DNA of 47,216 nt, taken from contig MNCI01036173.1 in the NCBI GenBank assembly GCA_015680685.1, positions 279,769 through 326,984 of the forward strand. Direction: 5' to 3'. A program made the position numbers and the translations under genes. The DNA is from Gnetum montanum. Lineage: Eukaryota > Streptophyta > Gnetopsida > Gnetales > Gnetaceae. Under the pieces are notes generated by a model. It was not told the origin of the DNA and did not search any database. It was given only the letters and a program-made list of their open reading frames with translations. Below are positions 20,603-31,319 of the stretch, in pieces (position 1 is the first letter of the stretch; the number at the start of each line of letters is the position of its first letter).

Positions 20603-21844
20603 TGTGCCGACCGAAATCATCGGTGCAAGGCTGGAATGTTACGGGCACCGAAAGATCCACGGACAAACACAGTCGACCCTGCCTCCGCTTGAGGGCAAGC
20701 TGGAATGGACGAAGGCAGAGTGCCTTGGATGGTCCGCACGTAGATCAAACAAGGACTTCCCCGAGTGCCACCAAAGTGTTATACGTTGGGTTATGTGTAA
20801 ACGGAGCGTAAATGGTGAAACAGGTGCAAACAGAGCGTAAGCGTAATCAGGGCGTAAACAGGGTCGGGCGTAAACAGCATAAACAAATATATGCATAGTG
20901 TAAGCGTATACAAACGTGAACAGCGTAAACAGCCTAAACGGCGTAAACCAGCATAAGGAGTAGCCAAATGTAAACAGCGTAGACAGTGGGCGTATATGGA
21001 CGCAAACGGAGTGTAAACGTAAACAGGCGTAAACGAAGCGTGGGCCAAATTAACGTAAAACTGTAAAAGAACTTGCAACAAACGTAAACAGTGGATTACA
21101 GAGTCAAAATGTTGTGCACCGGTCTAACGTAGTCATGTAGGGACACAAGGCGGATGTAAAGCCCCGGTGGACGCAGGGATGTAGCTGGTTGGCATGGTAG
21201 GAAGAGCGTGGATTGTGCTCGGCGTACAGGACTTCCAGCGTAAGCGTAAGCATAAGGGGGTTTTTGCAGCGTAATTGCTCTGGGTCTGCTCTGGTAAGAT
21301 TTTTTTTTGCAGGGCCTCGTAAATGCGAAAAACTGGGCTATTTATAGGGGTAGGGTTACCGGGAAAATCGGACTGGGAGACACATGGCGTATAGACCGGG
21401 CGTTTACAATTTAGAAACTTGGTATACGCTGGGCGTATACGCTACAACAGGCCAGCGTATACGCTGGGCGTATACACCGGGCGTATACGTTGGGCGTGGA
21501 CTTGGATGGATGCTGGCATATATGCTGGGGCGTATACGCTGATGGATGCTGGACGTCAACTTGCTTCAATTCTTGCCCCTGTTGCACCTGCTGAACGCAT
21601 GTGTGAGGCGTGTATGCTGTGTCGGGCATAGACGTTGGGCGTAGACGCTAGGCGTGGACGCTGGGCGTGGACGCTGGGCGTGGATGCTGGGCGTAGACGC
21701 TGGCACAGCACTTAGTAAAAACCCGGTGTTTGATTCTCAAAATTTCCCTGTATGACTTCAAATGTAGCCAAAGTCGTCTGTGGGTCATGGGGATCTGCTT
21801 CTTATCAGACAGATGCTAAACTCAAAGATTTTTGTGGTGTTTCA
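20603..21844 (-). repeat. I 5' LTR (1242 bp)
   Basis: Partner of 8954-10252. On +, GCGTAAAC words at 20810-21080 (U5/R), TATA at 21338-21347 (minus), and GCGTATACGC words at 21420-21705 (U3). The G-box is mutated to CACATG at 21381-21386. It ends GGTGTTTCA and is followed by GGATG (21845-21849). Confidence 0.93.
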
Positions 21845-21849
21845 GGATG

Positions 21850-22400
21850 AAAATGAGTTTTTGATTCCCAGGCTTTCACAGAAGGTTTTGGTTTCGGCAC
21901 TGCTAAATTGTGGCCCGTTGTCAGTGATGATGGTCATGGGAATGCCAAAACAGGTTACAATATTTTCGAGAATGAAGTTGCATACGTGTTTAGATGTGGT
22001 CTTTCAAGGGGATGCAGCTTCTACCCACTTCGTGAAATATTCTGTTGCGATTATGATAAAACTATGCCCTACAAAAGATGAGGGTGTTATTGGTCCGATA
22101 AGGTCCAACCCCCACTTTTGGAAGGGCCACATGATTTGTGTTGTATGCAACTCATTTGGTGGGACATGGATTAGATTACTATGTCTTTGATAGGTACTGC
22201 ATGTTTTAACCTTGGAGAGACAATCATACTCCATGTGTGGTCAATAATAGCCTAGACGTCTTATCTTTGTTGCCATTGCTTTTGGTGCTATGTGTCCTCC
22301 GCATAGTCTGTCGTGTACTTGCTCAATGATGGTTTGGGCATCAGTACTACCAACGCATATTAGCAATATGCCTTCATAGGATTGATGACACAATGTGTCC
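21850..22400 (-). pseudogene. O integrase, N-terminal part and catalytic core (split by element I)
   Basis: Contains the zinc-binding region (CSTYQRH with the second Cys of C-x2-C changed to Y) and the core motif WGLDLIGPITPSS with its first catalytic D, then the DNGP second-D motif near 21910. The first codons cover the RNase H/integrase linker SYEGILLICV. The gene is cut at 21845, and the rest continues at 8953. The altered zinc finger and the insertion make it non-functional. Confidence 0.8.
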
Positions 22401-22429
22401 CCTGCCAGTGCGTATTGCCTAGAACATTT

Positions 22430-24229
22430 TCATACCGCATCTTTTTGTGCATTCGTTAAGTGTTGCGGTGTTTCACCACGTAGAAGGTACTCTTTTATGT
22501 CATCATACCATTCTATCACGTGTGTTGTACTAACGGAGGCAATTGGCAACGTATCAGGAGTGTTGGTTATTGGTTTAGCACAACTGATTATGGAGCTTGA
22601 TAATGTATGGAACATGTCAGGTGATATGTTTAACGCTAAGGTGGCCAGTGCGTCTGTGATGGTATTATCATTTCTAGAGACGTGTTGCACATCAATGTTT
22701 TCGAATCGCTTCATTAAGTGTTTTTCCAAGTCACAGTATGGTTGTAAATGTTGCGCTTTGCATGTATAAATATCTGTGAATTGGTTCAAAACTAGTTGTG
22801 AGTCTCCTCTGACCACAAGCCGTGTGATGTCTAAAGATAGTGCTACCGTGAGACCTCTAAGGAGACCTTCATACTCTGCTATGTTGTTGGTACAGTGAAA
22901 GTTGAAACAATAAGCAAAGGGTCTGATCTCCCCGGAGGGATAGGTGATGACATCGGTAGCACTTCCCCCTCGAGAGGTGGATGCTCCATCAAAGTTTAAA
23001 ATGGCATCGTAGTCATTGGGTACTATGTCTATTGCGCTTATATTTTCATCTGATAATTTTGGCTCTATCGTTGCTTGATCGTGCATTGGTGACATGGCCA
23101 TTTGATTTGCTATGGCTTGACCCTTAATGGATGATTGCGCTATGTAATGTAGGTCAAGCTCAGCTATCATGGCTTTGCGACGAGCTATTCGACTTGTCTC
23201 GTAAATGTTTCCTGTGATGGCTCTAAGCACATTATCCTTGCAGATTATGTTAACTTGGTTACTGAAGAGGTAATGTCGCCATTTTCTTAGAGAAAATACC
23301 AAAGCTAAACATGACCTCTCCACCTCATTATACTTTTTCTCGTGGGCAACTAATGCATGGCTTAAATAATAGACAAGGACTTCGGTTCCATCATTTTGTT
23401 TCTGGAAAAGCATAGACGCGATTGATGAATCCGAAGTGGTGAGGTAGATGTAAAATGACTTATCATTTTGAGGTGGATAAACTGTGGGTAAATTGATGAG
23501 TGCTGCTTTAATATCGTCGAATGCTTTCTGGCACTGTGGAGTCTATTCAAAATGGACGTTCTTGCATAACAAGTGTTTCATAGGTTTTAATTTGTCTATT
23601 AGTTTTTCTATGAACCTTCTGATGAACTATAATCTACCTTGTAGACCTCGAAGTTCGTTAAGGTTGCCAGGTGGTTTTAAGTTTATTATGGCCTTAACTT
23701 TATCGGGGTCTACCCGTATCCCTACTTCTGAAGTTATAAATCCAAGAATTTTTCCTGTCTTGACGCCGAAGATGCATTTCTTTGGGTGAAGTCTCAGCTC
23801 ATATTTTAAACAACATTTTAGTACTAAATCAAGATCTTGTACATGTTGTTCCGATGTCAACGATTTAACCACAATGTATTCCACATAGTCGTTGAGCAAG
23901 TGTAACATGTAATCGCTAAAAATGAATGTCATCACCCGTTGATATGTGGCCCCAGCGTTCTTGAGACCAAAGGGCATCATTGTATAAAAAAAGGTTCCCC
24001 ATGGTTTCATAAAGGTAGTCCGGAGCTGATGCTCCGGGTTGATGCGTATCTGGTTATATCCCAAGAAACCATCCATAAAAGATAATAGGGCATGCCTAGT
24101 GGTTGAGTCAACAAGTTGATCGATGCTGGGTAGGAGAAAATCATCTTTTATGGTTGCAACGTTAAGATCCCGAAACTCAATGCATAAGTGAATGCTTCTG
24201 TTCTTTTTCGGGACAATAACCATGTTGGA
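22430..24229 (-). pseudogene. RT - RNase H - archaeal-type RNase H of element O
   Basis: Collinear with the I pol throughout. RT: SNMVIVPKKNRSIHLCIEFRDLN, then LSFMDGFLGYNQI. The catalytic box reads YVEYIVV instead of YVDDIVV, so both catalytic aspartates are lost. In-frame stops occur near 23627 (after LQGRL) and near 23550. The RNase H and second RNase H (LNFDGAST, NIAEYEGLLRGL, RGDSQLVLNQ, ITDALATLAL) are open from 23413 to 22430. The upstream RT part falls in the N-run 24236-24545. Confidence 0.85.
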
Positions 24230-24235
24230 TACCCA

Positions 24236-24545
24236 NNNNNNNNNNNNNNNNNNNNNNNNNNNNNNNNNNNNNNNNNNNNNNNNNNNNNNNNNNNNNNNNN
24301 NNNNNNNNNNNNNNNNNNNNNNNNNNNNNNNNNNNNNNNNNNNNNNNNNNNNNNNNNNNNNNNNNNNNNNNNNNNNNNNNNNNNNNNNNNNNNNNNNNNN
24401 NNNNNNNNNNNNNNNNNNNNNNNNNNNNNNNNNNNNNNNNNNNNNNNNNNNNNNNNNNNNNNNNNNNNNNNNNNNNNNNNNNNNNNNNNNNNNNNNNNNN
24501 NNNNNNNNNNNNNNNNNNNNNNNNNNNNNNNNNNNNNNNNNNNNN
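24236..24545. other. assembly gap (310 Ns)
   Basis: A run of N inside the O pol gene between the N-terminal segment and RT. The same place in I is collapsed to one N at 14172. Confidence 0.98.
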
Positions 24546-24641
24546 ATTTATGTCAATGTCCCTTGCGATCTTTCTATATGGCCCATTGATGATTAACGGT
24601 GTGGATAGATGCTGACAATCCATCGGGCTTGCTCCTACCAA
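24546..24641 (-). pseudogene. pol N-terminal segment of element O
   Basis: 32 codons (VGASPMDCQHLSTPLIINGPY, cut by the gap) matching I 14457-14360 (GICLMDYKRLTKSLVIDGPY). Role unknown. Confidence 0.55.
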
Positions 24642-24721
24642 TAAATAGAGAGCATAATGAGCTAACAGGTATTATTCCATGTTTTCTGGCAGTGTAAGTT
24701 GTGTGTACATGCATGGTGGTG

Positions 24722-24862
24722 GTTTACCATCACACCGGGACACATGGTAGTTTAAGGCCTTACCAGGCCATAGGTGGTAGTTTAAGGCCGTACCAGGCCA
24801 TAGGGGGTTTGTATGTGGTAGTTTAAGGCCTTACCAGGCCATCATGGCAGTTTAAGGCCATA
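24722..24862. repeat. hairpin-unit array between RT and antisense gene, element O
   Basis: Four units of TAGTTTAAGGCC-TTACCA-GGCCAT. The loop TTACC is the same as in the I array (14551-14957), but the stem is GGCC/GGCC instead of TGCC/GGCA. The last unit is degraded. Confidence 0.8.
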
Positions 24863-25087
24863 CAGATTCGTGTAATGTACACAGGAGAGCTTGCGCTAGA
24901 ATGTTCGGTGTGGACATTGGAAGTTGGGTTTACCAGGGAACCGGGATGAAGTAGTATTTATTTTGTTTTAAATATATATATATATTTTTATTTTTGAACA
25001 AATTTTGATTAAAATAAGTAAAAAAAAAAGCAAAAAGGTACAAATTGGAAGGCAGCAGCGACGGCAGAGGCGGTAGTGGCGGAGCGC
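24863..25087. other. upstream region of the O antisense gene
   Basis: No gene. AT-rich (TA run at about 24971-24984), then a short GC-rich stretch (GGCAGCAGCGACGGCAGAGG) just before the TATA box, like I 15040-15100. Probably promoter-proximal DNA. Confidence 0.45.
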
Positions 25088-25096
25088 TATATAAAG
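25088..25096 (+). promoter_or_regulatory. TATA box of the antisense gene, element O
   Basis: TATATAAAG in GCTATATAAAGGGCAGGG, 276 bp before the ATG at 25364. It is collinear with TATAAAAG at 15113-15120 in I. Confidence 0.7.
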
Positions 25097-25363
25097 GGCA
25101 GGGACGTCATTTGTTATCACGTTGAATTTTCAGTGAGCGTAGACATCGAGCGTAAATCTTGAGCATAAGCGTAGATGTCCTGGCGTAAGCGTAATCGACC
25201 AAACCCCAGCGTAAACGTAGAGCGTAGAGGTCAAAGCGTCAGCGTAGAAGTCCCAACTCAGCGTGAGTGTAGAGACTCCAACTTGACGTAGAGGCTCAGC
25301 GTAAGCGTGAGAAATTTCGATCCTCAGCGTAAACCTGTCAATCCCAGCGTAGAGGATGCTGAG

Positions 25364-28300
25364 ATGGGCAAAGGCAAGGAAGTGGAAGGCTAGGGGAGGA
25401 AGGGACCTGACCTGACCTTTGCGGAGGAGAGCGAGGCCATGCTGCAGTGTCTGCCCAGGCCGAGGATTCCATCGTGGCCTGGATTGTCACACAGGTAGGC
25501 TCCGATTCTGTCTCTGTTAGTTATTTTCATCTGTACCAATTTCTTAGCGTAGACAGTCAGCATAGAGGGTTTCAGTGTATACGCCTGACATAGAGAGTTA
25601 GCGTAGAGGGTTTTCGGCATATACGCCTGACGTAGATGGATAGTGTAGAGGGTTTTCAGCGTATATGCCTGGCGTAGACAAATAGCGTAGAGGGTTTCTA
25701 TACGCTGAGCGTATACTGTACATAGCCTAAGTTGTTTGTAGCGTAATCTATTTTGTCAATGCACAGTGTAAACAGTTTTACCAGCATGAAGTGTAGATGA
25801 TTCTCAGTATGAAGCATAGATGATTTTCACAGCGTATACGCTGACTATTTTTTTTACGGCGTATACGCTGACTATTTGCACAGTATTCAGTGTAAACTAT
25901 TTACACAATGTTTAGCGTAAATTGTTTACACAGCGTATACACTGAAGGGTTTTATGGCGTATATGCTGAGAATTTTCACAGCGTATACGCTGCGCGTGAA
26001 CAATTTGTTCTTTTTCAGGCGGTGTATAGTGTAGACTTGTTTTCATGGCGAGAACTATTTTCACAATGTAAACAATTTTGACAGCGTATACAGTTTTGAT
26101 AGCATATACGCCTAGCGTATACGTCGAGCGTAAACAGTTTTGACAGCGTATACGCCGAGCATATACGCCGAGCGTAAACAGTTAGTAATTTTTCTAAGTG
26201 TCGGCCTACAATGTGAAATTTTGTTCTTCTTCCCATTTTCATGCATGGCTAATTTATCGTGGCATTTTGGTTGATTGCAAGGACATTGAACCTTTTCTCC
26301 TAGTAGTTGAGCTAGTGGGGGTACTGACGTGGTTCGGCCCCATTGAGGCCGATGAACCCACCCCTGATTTGACTGTTGACGATAATGGGGTATGGTTTAG
26401 GAAAGGGGTGTGTGAATTCCTTGCCTTCATGCTGGACAGGTTCAAAGTGGTTATCTAGTCACACCTAAGTGAACTGGTGGCATGGAGCGTGCTTGAGGCC
26501 ATGTTGCCGGGAGCCGCGGAGGGTGTCGTCGCTTTCATGGAGGATATCGACGAGGGGCCCCTTGTGATCGAGGACGTTCCCTCTAGCGGGCCCATGTCTA
26601 CTCGCCCGTTAGCACACGCATGGGCCCAATTGCCGTGAGGGCAGGACTATCTCAACAACACCCTATTTTTAGCTATGCGTGCACATACGTTGTTCCAGAA
26701 TCCTCCTGACACAGTGTACCAAGTGGATAGGTAGGATCGTTTAAGCTTGTTGTTTCTATTTTTTATGTCATTTGGCACTTGCTTCTGTTTTGACAAACAT
26801 TCTTTTGTAGGTCCCAAGTTAATCCAGATGGAACATGTATTGATGATGATGGGCTTGCTCTAGCTCGCACCACTCTAGAGACCTTTATGACGGGTCCCAC
26901 CCTTCATGGAGCTGTATTAGCTCAAACCAAGGGTGATATTGTCCACTTTCACAAACGGTTCTCTAGAGCGTTCGCACTGTGCAAAGCTCGTGGATGGTTG
27001 CATGGAGATTGGTCGCATAAGGGACCAATCTTTCCTCATGACTCTGAATTGGGTAGCACATCTAAGTCCACAACTGAAGGTAAATCATAATGTTTTCTAG
27101 ATGTGTTAACGTGTTTTTTCAACTGCCAAGGCTTATACTGATATGATGATTTTGAATTGTATCTACAGTTGATGTCCCTCCTGGCGGAGACTCTGTCGCA
27201 ACCGGACAAACTGAGAGTACTCTCTCCATGAAGTTCGGGGAGATTAGTAAGGCTCAGAAATGGTTGCGGACCCATGCCCTGCCCTCCATCGTTCATTGTT
27301 TAGATGATGCTAGCCTTATGGAGCTCTTTACAACCCNGTCCCCTATTTAGGGCACGAGTATTTCCTAAATCCCTTTCCCATGTGCAGAGTCTTGGGGGTC
27401 GAAGCTGTATGTATTATGTGAACCATCTTAGAAACCAGCATGCATTATAACTCGGCCCAATTTTTGTTGTTGGGCCTTCACAAAGAGATAGTGAGATTGC
27501 GCTCGAATGTCGAGGTGCAGTCTCACTTTACTTTTGTATTCTTTGCTGGTTATCTTTGCCACTTAGTCAAATTTCTAGTGGTTCCTACGGACAACAAGTA
27601 TGTTCTACGAGATCACGGTCAACTATCTCGTCCATGGATCAACCACTTGTTTGAAATAGCCAAGTCCCAGGATGCGCTTGAGGGAATTGATGAATCTGTA
27701 TCTATCACGACAGGGGGATCATCTGGTACCTCAATCCACACATGTGACAGTGTGGGGTTGGAACCAGACGATGTGCCTTATACTACGAAAAGAGTAGAAC
27801 GGGTCATTAAAGAAACCATTGGCAAGGCCAAGTCGAAGCTGACAAAGCGTGAACGTTCAACCGAGGAGGCCTCAAATGTGGACGAGCCACGGGTTAAGCG
27901 TATACGGTTCAAGATGCCTGCCCAAGGTAAGTAAACTTAGTACACTTGTTGCTTTATGGTTTTCATCTTATTCATAATTTTTACTTTGACCACTTACATG
28001 CTACTGATGCCTTCAGACTTGACTCGAGAAGTGAGGAGGCAAGAATTAGAGACTATCATCGAAGAGGAGGAAGCTTCAACAGAGTTAGTGACCAATGAGG
28101 AGGAGGCTGGCAAGGATCAGGTGGAAAAAATGGAGGAGCTACGGGAAGACACCACAGAGACCGAACTGGTGGATGACCAGAGTGGTGTCGATGAAATGTT
28201 CAGTAGCTTCCTAAAGGGAAGGTTGGACCTTGGCGACCCTCCAAACCCAGAAGGGGATGGGGAACATAGTATGTTTTTATTTTATTGCATCGCTTTGTGA

Positions 28301-29612
28301 ATTGTTATTTTATGATGTCTTACTTTTATTTTTTTTATTGCTTCCAGATGAAGGTAGTGAGACCAGAACAATGCGACTGGATGTGCCCATGAAAACGGTT
28401 CTCCCTAAAAGGACCATGGAGGTTAGCCCATCTTGCACTCGTGGGCCATTTACTTAGATAGAGATGCCAAGTAAAATGGATTTTATGGCTGGTATCGCTG
28501 AGGAAGTTGTTGAATGAATTCAGGAAGTCCACCCTGAGATAGGTATATATGTTTCGAGTTTTTTGCAACTTTAGAGTTTCACACCCTATTTTTGTCATTT
28601 TAGCATTTGTTCTTTTTGTGTGCATAGGTGCTAAACTGAGGTGGGATCCTTCCGAGATAGTTAGCATAGAGAGTTTGCCCACACTATCCCCAGAAGTCAA
28701 GCAGGTGCCAAGGCCAGTTTATGACAAAGTGGTGGAAGGTCTCGTTCATAACGCCAAATCACTATGGACCTGTAGGTGTTCCGTCGAACAGTTGTGGTTA
28801 CAAATTCAGACAAAGGAGAAGGAGGTTTCCAAGTTCTCAGTTGAGCGTGACGATCTCAAGGCTCGGTATGAGTTCGCCTTTGCTAAACTAAGTGGTGATC
28901 GCTCTTAGCGGACTTCCGAGGTAACGTATACTAGATACTGGAACCTACTTAATCATCACGCATGACTGACACGGAGACTAGCGGAGTGCAAGACCCAGGT
29001 GGATCTGCTAAACCTCAAGTGCCAAGATTGGAAAGCGTTCACTTCCAAGGTACGCAAATGGGGTCAGGATGAAAAGAACCACAAACATCATTATAAGAAA
29101 TCATTGAAAGAGGTATCTATCGAAAAGCGTTAGCTTGAGATGTTTGTGGAGGGTCTGGGTCTACGCTCTGCATTCGATACCTTTGCTCAAAACACAACTG
29201 TTGAGATGGAATTGCCTACAAGGGTGATTACAACTGCTTCTGGGGAGGTGCTGGTGGGTGAATTCCCTTTAAAACGTCCCACGTGGTTAGCTGTTGACAA
29301 GGGGAAGGCCTTGGCAGATGTTGACCTAGGCCTTGATGGGACCAATTGGACCAGTGTCTCAGAAGAGGAAATCCTTCGTCGACTGGAATTCGGCTTAGGG
29401 GGATCCCCTATGGTAAGAATTTTGTTATTATGAACTTCATTCGCTACACATTGTTTGAAATTTTGTCTTTCTCTTGTTCTTACGTTGATTGTCTCTTTTT
29501 GCATTTTCAGGATCAAGGTGGTGACGATGTTTATGAAGCTGGTCCTAGTGGAGCGGGGGCCCATGATGCCAGCGGGTCTAAAGGGGACAACCCTCCTATC
29601 CTAGATGTTTAG
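25364..29612 (+). pseudogene. antisense multi-exon gene of element O (unknown protein)
   Basis: Exons by comparison with I: 25364 to about 25493, about 26280 to about 26731, 26811-27079, 27169-27926, 28017-28268, 28348-28542, 28628-29412, 29511-29612 (stop TAG). Exon 1 has an early TAG after nine codons. The intron 1 acceptor is GCAA where I has GCAG. Exon 2 carries TAG after FKVVI. Exon 4 loses about 250 bp at the single N (27337) but keeps SHFTFVFFAGYLCHL and GLEPDDVPYTTKRVERV. Exon 5 is Glu-rich. Exon 7 encodes RWDPSEIVSIESLPTLSPEV, a coiled-coil-like part, and LKRPTW with FGLGG. Same place and orientation as in I. Function unknown. Confidence 0.8.
25540..26190 (+). repeat. GCGTA-word region in intron 1 of the O antisense gene
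   Basis: Dense but irregular GCGTATACGC, GCGTAGA and GCGTAAAC words, including GCGTATACGC-TGA at 25830-25990 and GCGTATACGCCGAGC at about 26145-26175. It corresponds to the regular array at 15530-16140 in I. Confidence 0.8.
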
Positions 29613-29874
29613 TTAGTTTTTTTTTTGGTTTTTTTTTTACTCAAATTTATACGGGAATTATAAATTGAGATGAATGAAACCAGTTAACTCTTGTACTTGT
29701 ACATCATTTCATGTATAAAATTTTTTTGTTGATTTTGAGTTTAATTGCAAACACAACATGGCAATGTAAAATGTTTTGGTTTGTTTTTTGTGGTTTAAGT
29801 GTAATGCGTGGATGTAATTATAAGTCGGAGTATAATGATAAATGAAATAGGAAAACAAAGTATAAGTGGATGAT
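29613..29874 (+). other. 3' flank of the O antisense gene
   Basis: AT-rich, with a T-run just after the stop codon and a block (GTAAAATGTTTTGGTTTG at about 29766) conserved with I. No gene. Confidence 0.45.
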
Positions 29875-30110
29875 CTAGTTTAAGGCCATTTCGGGCCAGA
29901 TTCGTACTAGTTTAAGGCCATTTCAGGCCACATGCATAGTTTAAGGTCATTTCAGGCCCCAGCGTAAGCGAGTAATGTTTCGAATGACACGGGTGGATTT
30001 CTCGATTGACCAACCATTTCTGATCGTGGGTAGTTTTATGTCGTTGTGGACATGATAGTTTAGCATCATCTCAGACTAGTTGTAGTTTAACGTCATTTCA
30101 GACCATTTGT
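29875..30110. repeat. hairpin-unit array between antisense gene and PR, element O
   Basis: Units AGTTTAAGGCC-ATTTC-GGGCC, AGTTTAAGGCC-ATTTC-AGGCC, AGTTTAAGGTC-ATTTC-AGGCC, AGTTTAACGTC-ATTTC-AGACC and relatives. Stem bases change, the ATTTC loop stays. Confidence 0.8.
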
Positions 30111-30145
30111 TTTGTTATTTATCGATTTAATAATTTTTTGACTTT

Positions 30146-31219
30146 TCACATTTTAACGTTGGGAGTAGAGTTAGCGGGTATGATTCTATATTCAATGTCC
30201 CCTTCACTGATCACGTTGAATGGTAATTCAGCCCAAGGGACGTCTGATGGAGTTGTTGCCACGTCGATGTTTTCTTGTGCTTCTAAGTGTGTCTTGGTTT
30301 CTATGTCAGTTGTGGTTTCTAGATGAGGTTGCGTATGTATAATGTCTGGCTTGGCTATTTCTACTTTGGGTGGGTTTTCTTCTGTGTTTAAAGGATTATT
30401 GCCCACCAGTTGTTGTTCATTTATGTCACGTTGTCTAGGCTCTTCGAGCTTAACCTCTGAGCCTTGGTTTGTGTCTATGTACGATGAGATGATGGGTGTA
30501 GTGGCCTCCCTGTGTATGATGATTTCACCACCTTCATAAGGTAGATGAATCTCTTGGTGTATAGGGGAAGAGACTGCTTTCAGTTGAGCTAACCAGGGCC
30601 TTCCTAATATTAGGTTGAATCCTGGCATCTCATCGATTACTACGAAGTTGGTAGATGTGGAGAATTGGTCCCCTACTATGAAGTCTAAGGTCATGATGCC
30701 TTTGACCATCATGCGTGATCGGCTGAATGATTTCAAGCATGTGGTGGTAGTTGGTCTGATTAGCTCTATGAGCCCGAGTTGTTCGATGATGGGATATGGG
30801 ACTACGTTTGTGACAGCTCCGTCATCTACATGAACCCTATGTATTTTGAATTGGTTTACTCTTATTGTTATGAACATAGGGGCTCTTGTTACCCCTCCCA
30901 TTTTCTCATCCAACTTGATGTTGTAATTGTGGAAACTTAGTGGCTTGGGAGTTGATCTTTGAGGCGAGTACATCACCGCATGAATTGAAGGTTCATTTGG
31001 AGGCAAGTCCTTGCTCACTGGGATAGATGTTAACATGCGCACCAAAGCTTCGCGATGTGTTTGGGATGTTAAAACTAGGTCATATAAGCTCAGTGAAGTA
31101 TTCTTTTGATTGAGCGCTTGTGTGACCTGTGTTAGGGTTGTGGCTAGGTCTCTACTGTTGGGTGCATGTTTATCAGTAGTGACTTGGTCCATTGGGCCCA
31201 ACAGTTTTATTTCATGCAT
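30146..31219 (-). CDS. aspartic protease region of element O
   Basis: An intact 357-codon frame. The active site reads VHVDDGAVTNVVP at residues about 133-145, with DDG in place of the usual D-S/T-G. The C-terminal hydrophobic motif FNLILGRPWLAQL is at about 205-217. About 130 residues of acidic, low-complexity tail follow, ending VPWAELPFNVISEGDIEY and a stop at 30146. The stop, the hairpin array and the antisense gene all lie before RT, so PR and RT cannot be one continuous frame. D has the matching piece at 47016-47216. Confidence 0.8.
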   Translation of the reverse strand: MHEIKLLGPMDQVTTDKHAPNSRDLATTLTQVTQALNQKNTSLSLYDLVLTSQTHREALVRMLTSIPVSKDLPPNEPSIHAVMYSPQRSTPKPLSFHNYNIKLDEKMGGVTRAPMFITIRVNQFKIHRVHVDDGAVTNVVPYPIIEQLGLIELIRPTTTTCLKSFSRSRMMVKGIMTLDFIVGDQFSTSTNFVVIDEMPGFNLILGRPWLAQLKAVSSPIHQEIHLPYEGGEIIIHREATTPIISSYIDTNQGSEVKLEEPRQRDINEQQLVGNNPLNTEENPPKVEIAKPDIIHTQPHLETTTDIETKTHLEAQENIDVATTPSDVPWAELPFNVISEGDIEYRIIPANSTPNVKM

Positions 31220-31319
31220 CGTTGGTTTATCATTGTTTTTTGGAATTGTTGATTTGGTTGTATCATGTTTTCTAGATGATTCCCCCTCATGACCTGTATG
31301 TGGTTTATCGCTAGGCTAT

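Larger units (their letters stand above)
8954..21844 (-). mobile_element. Element I: gag-less Tat-lineage retrotransposon with antisense gene
   Basis: A complete insertion of 12,891 bp with LTRs 8954-10252 and 20603-21844, perfect 5-bp target duplication, PBS at 20579-20597 and PPT at 10253-10266. Inside are integrase, RT-RNase H-aRNase H, hairpin arrays and the antisense gene. Gag and the protease core are missing: the PBS is followed directly by a 79-codon remnant of the protease C-terminal tail. The LTRs differ at eight positions, all transitions, in the first roughly 180 bases (hand count). It would need Gag and protease from a relative such as O. Confidence 0.93.
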
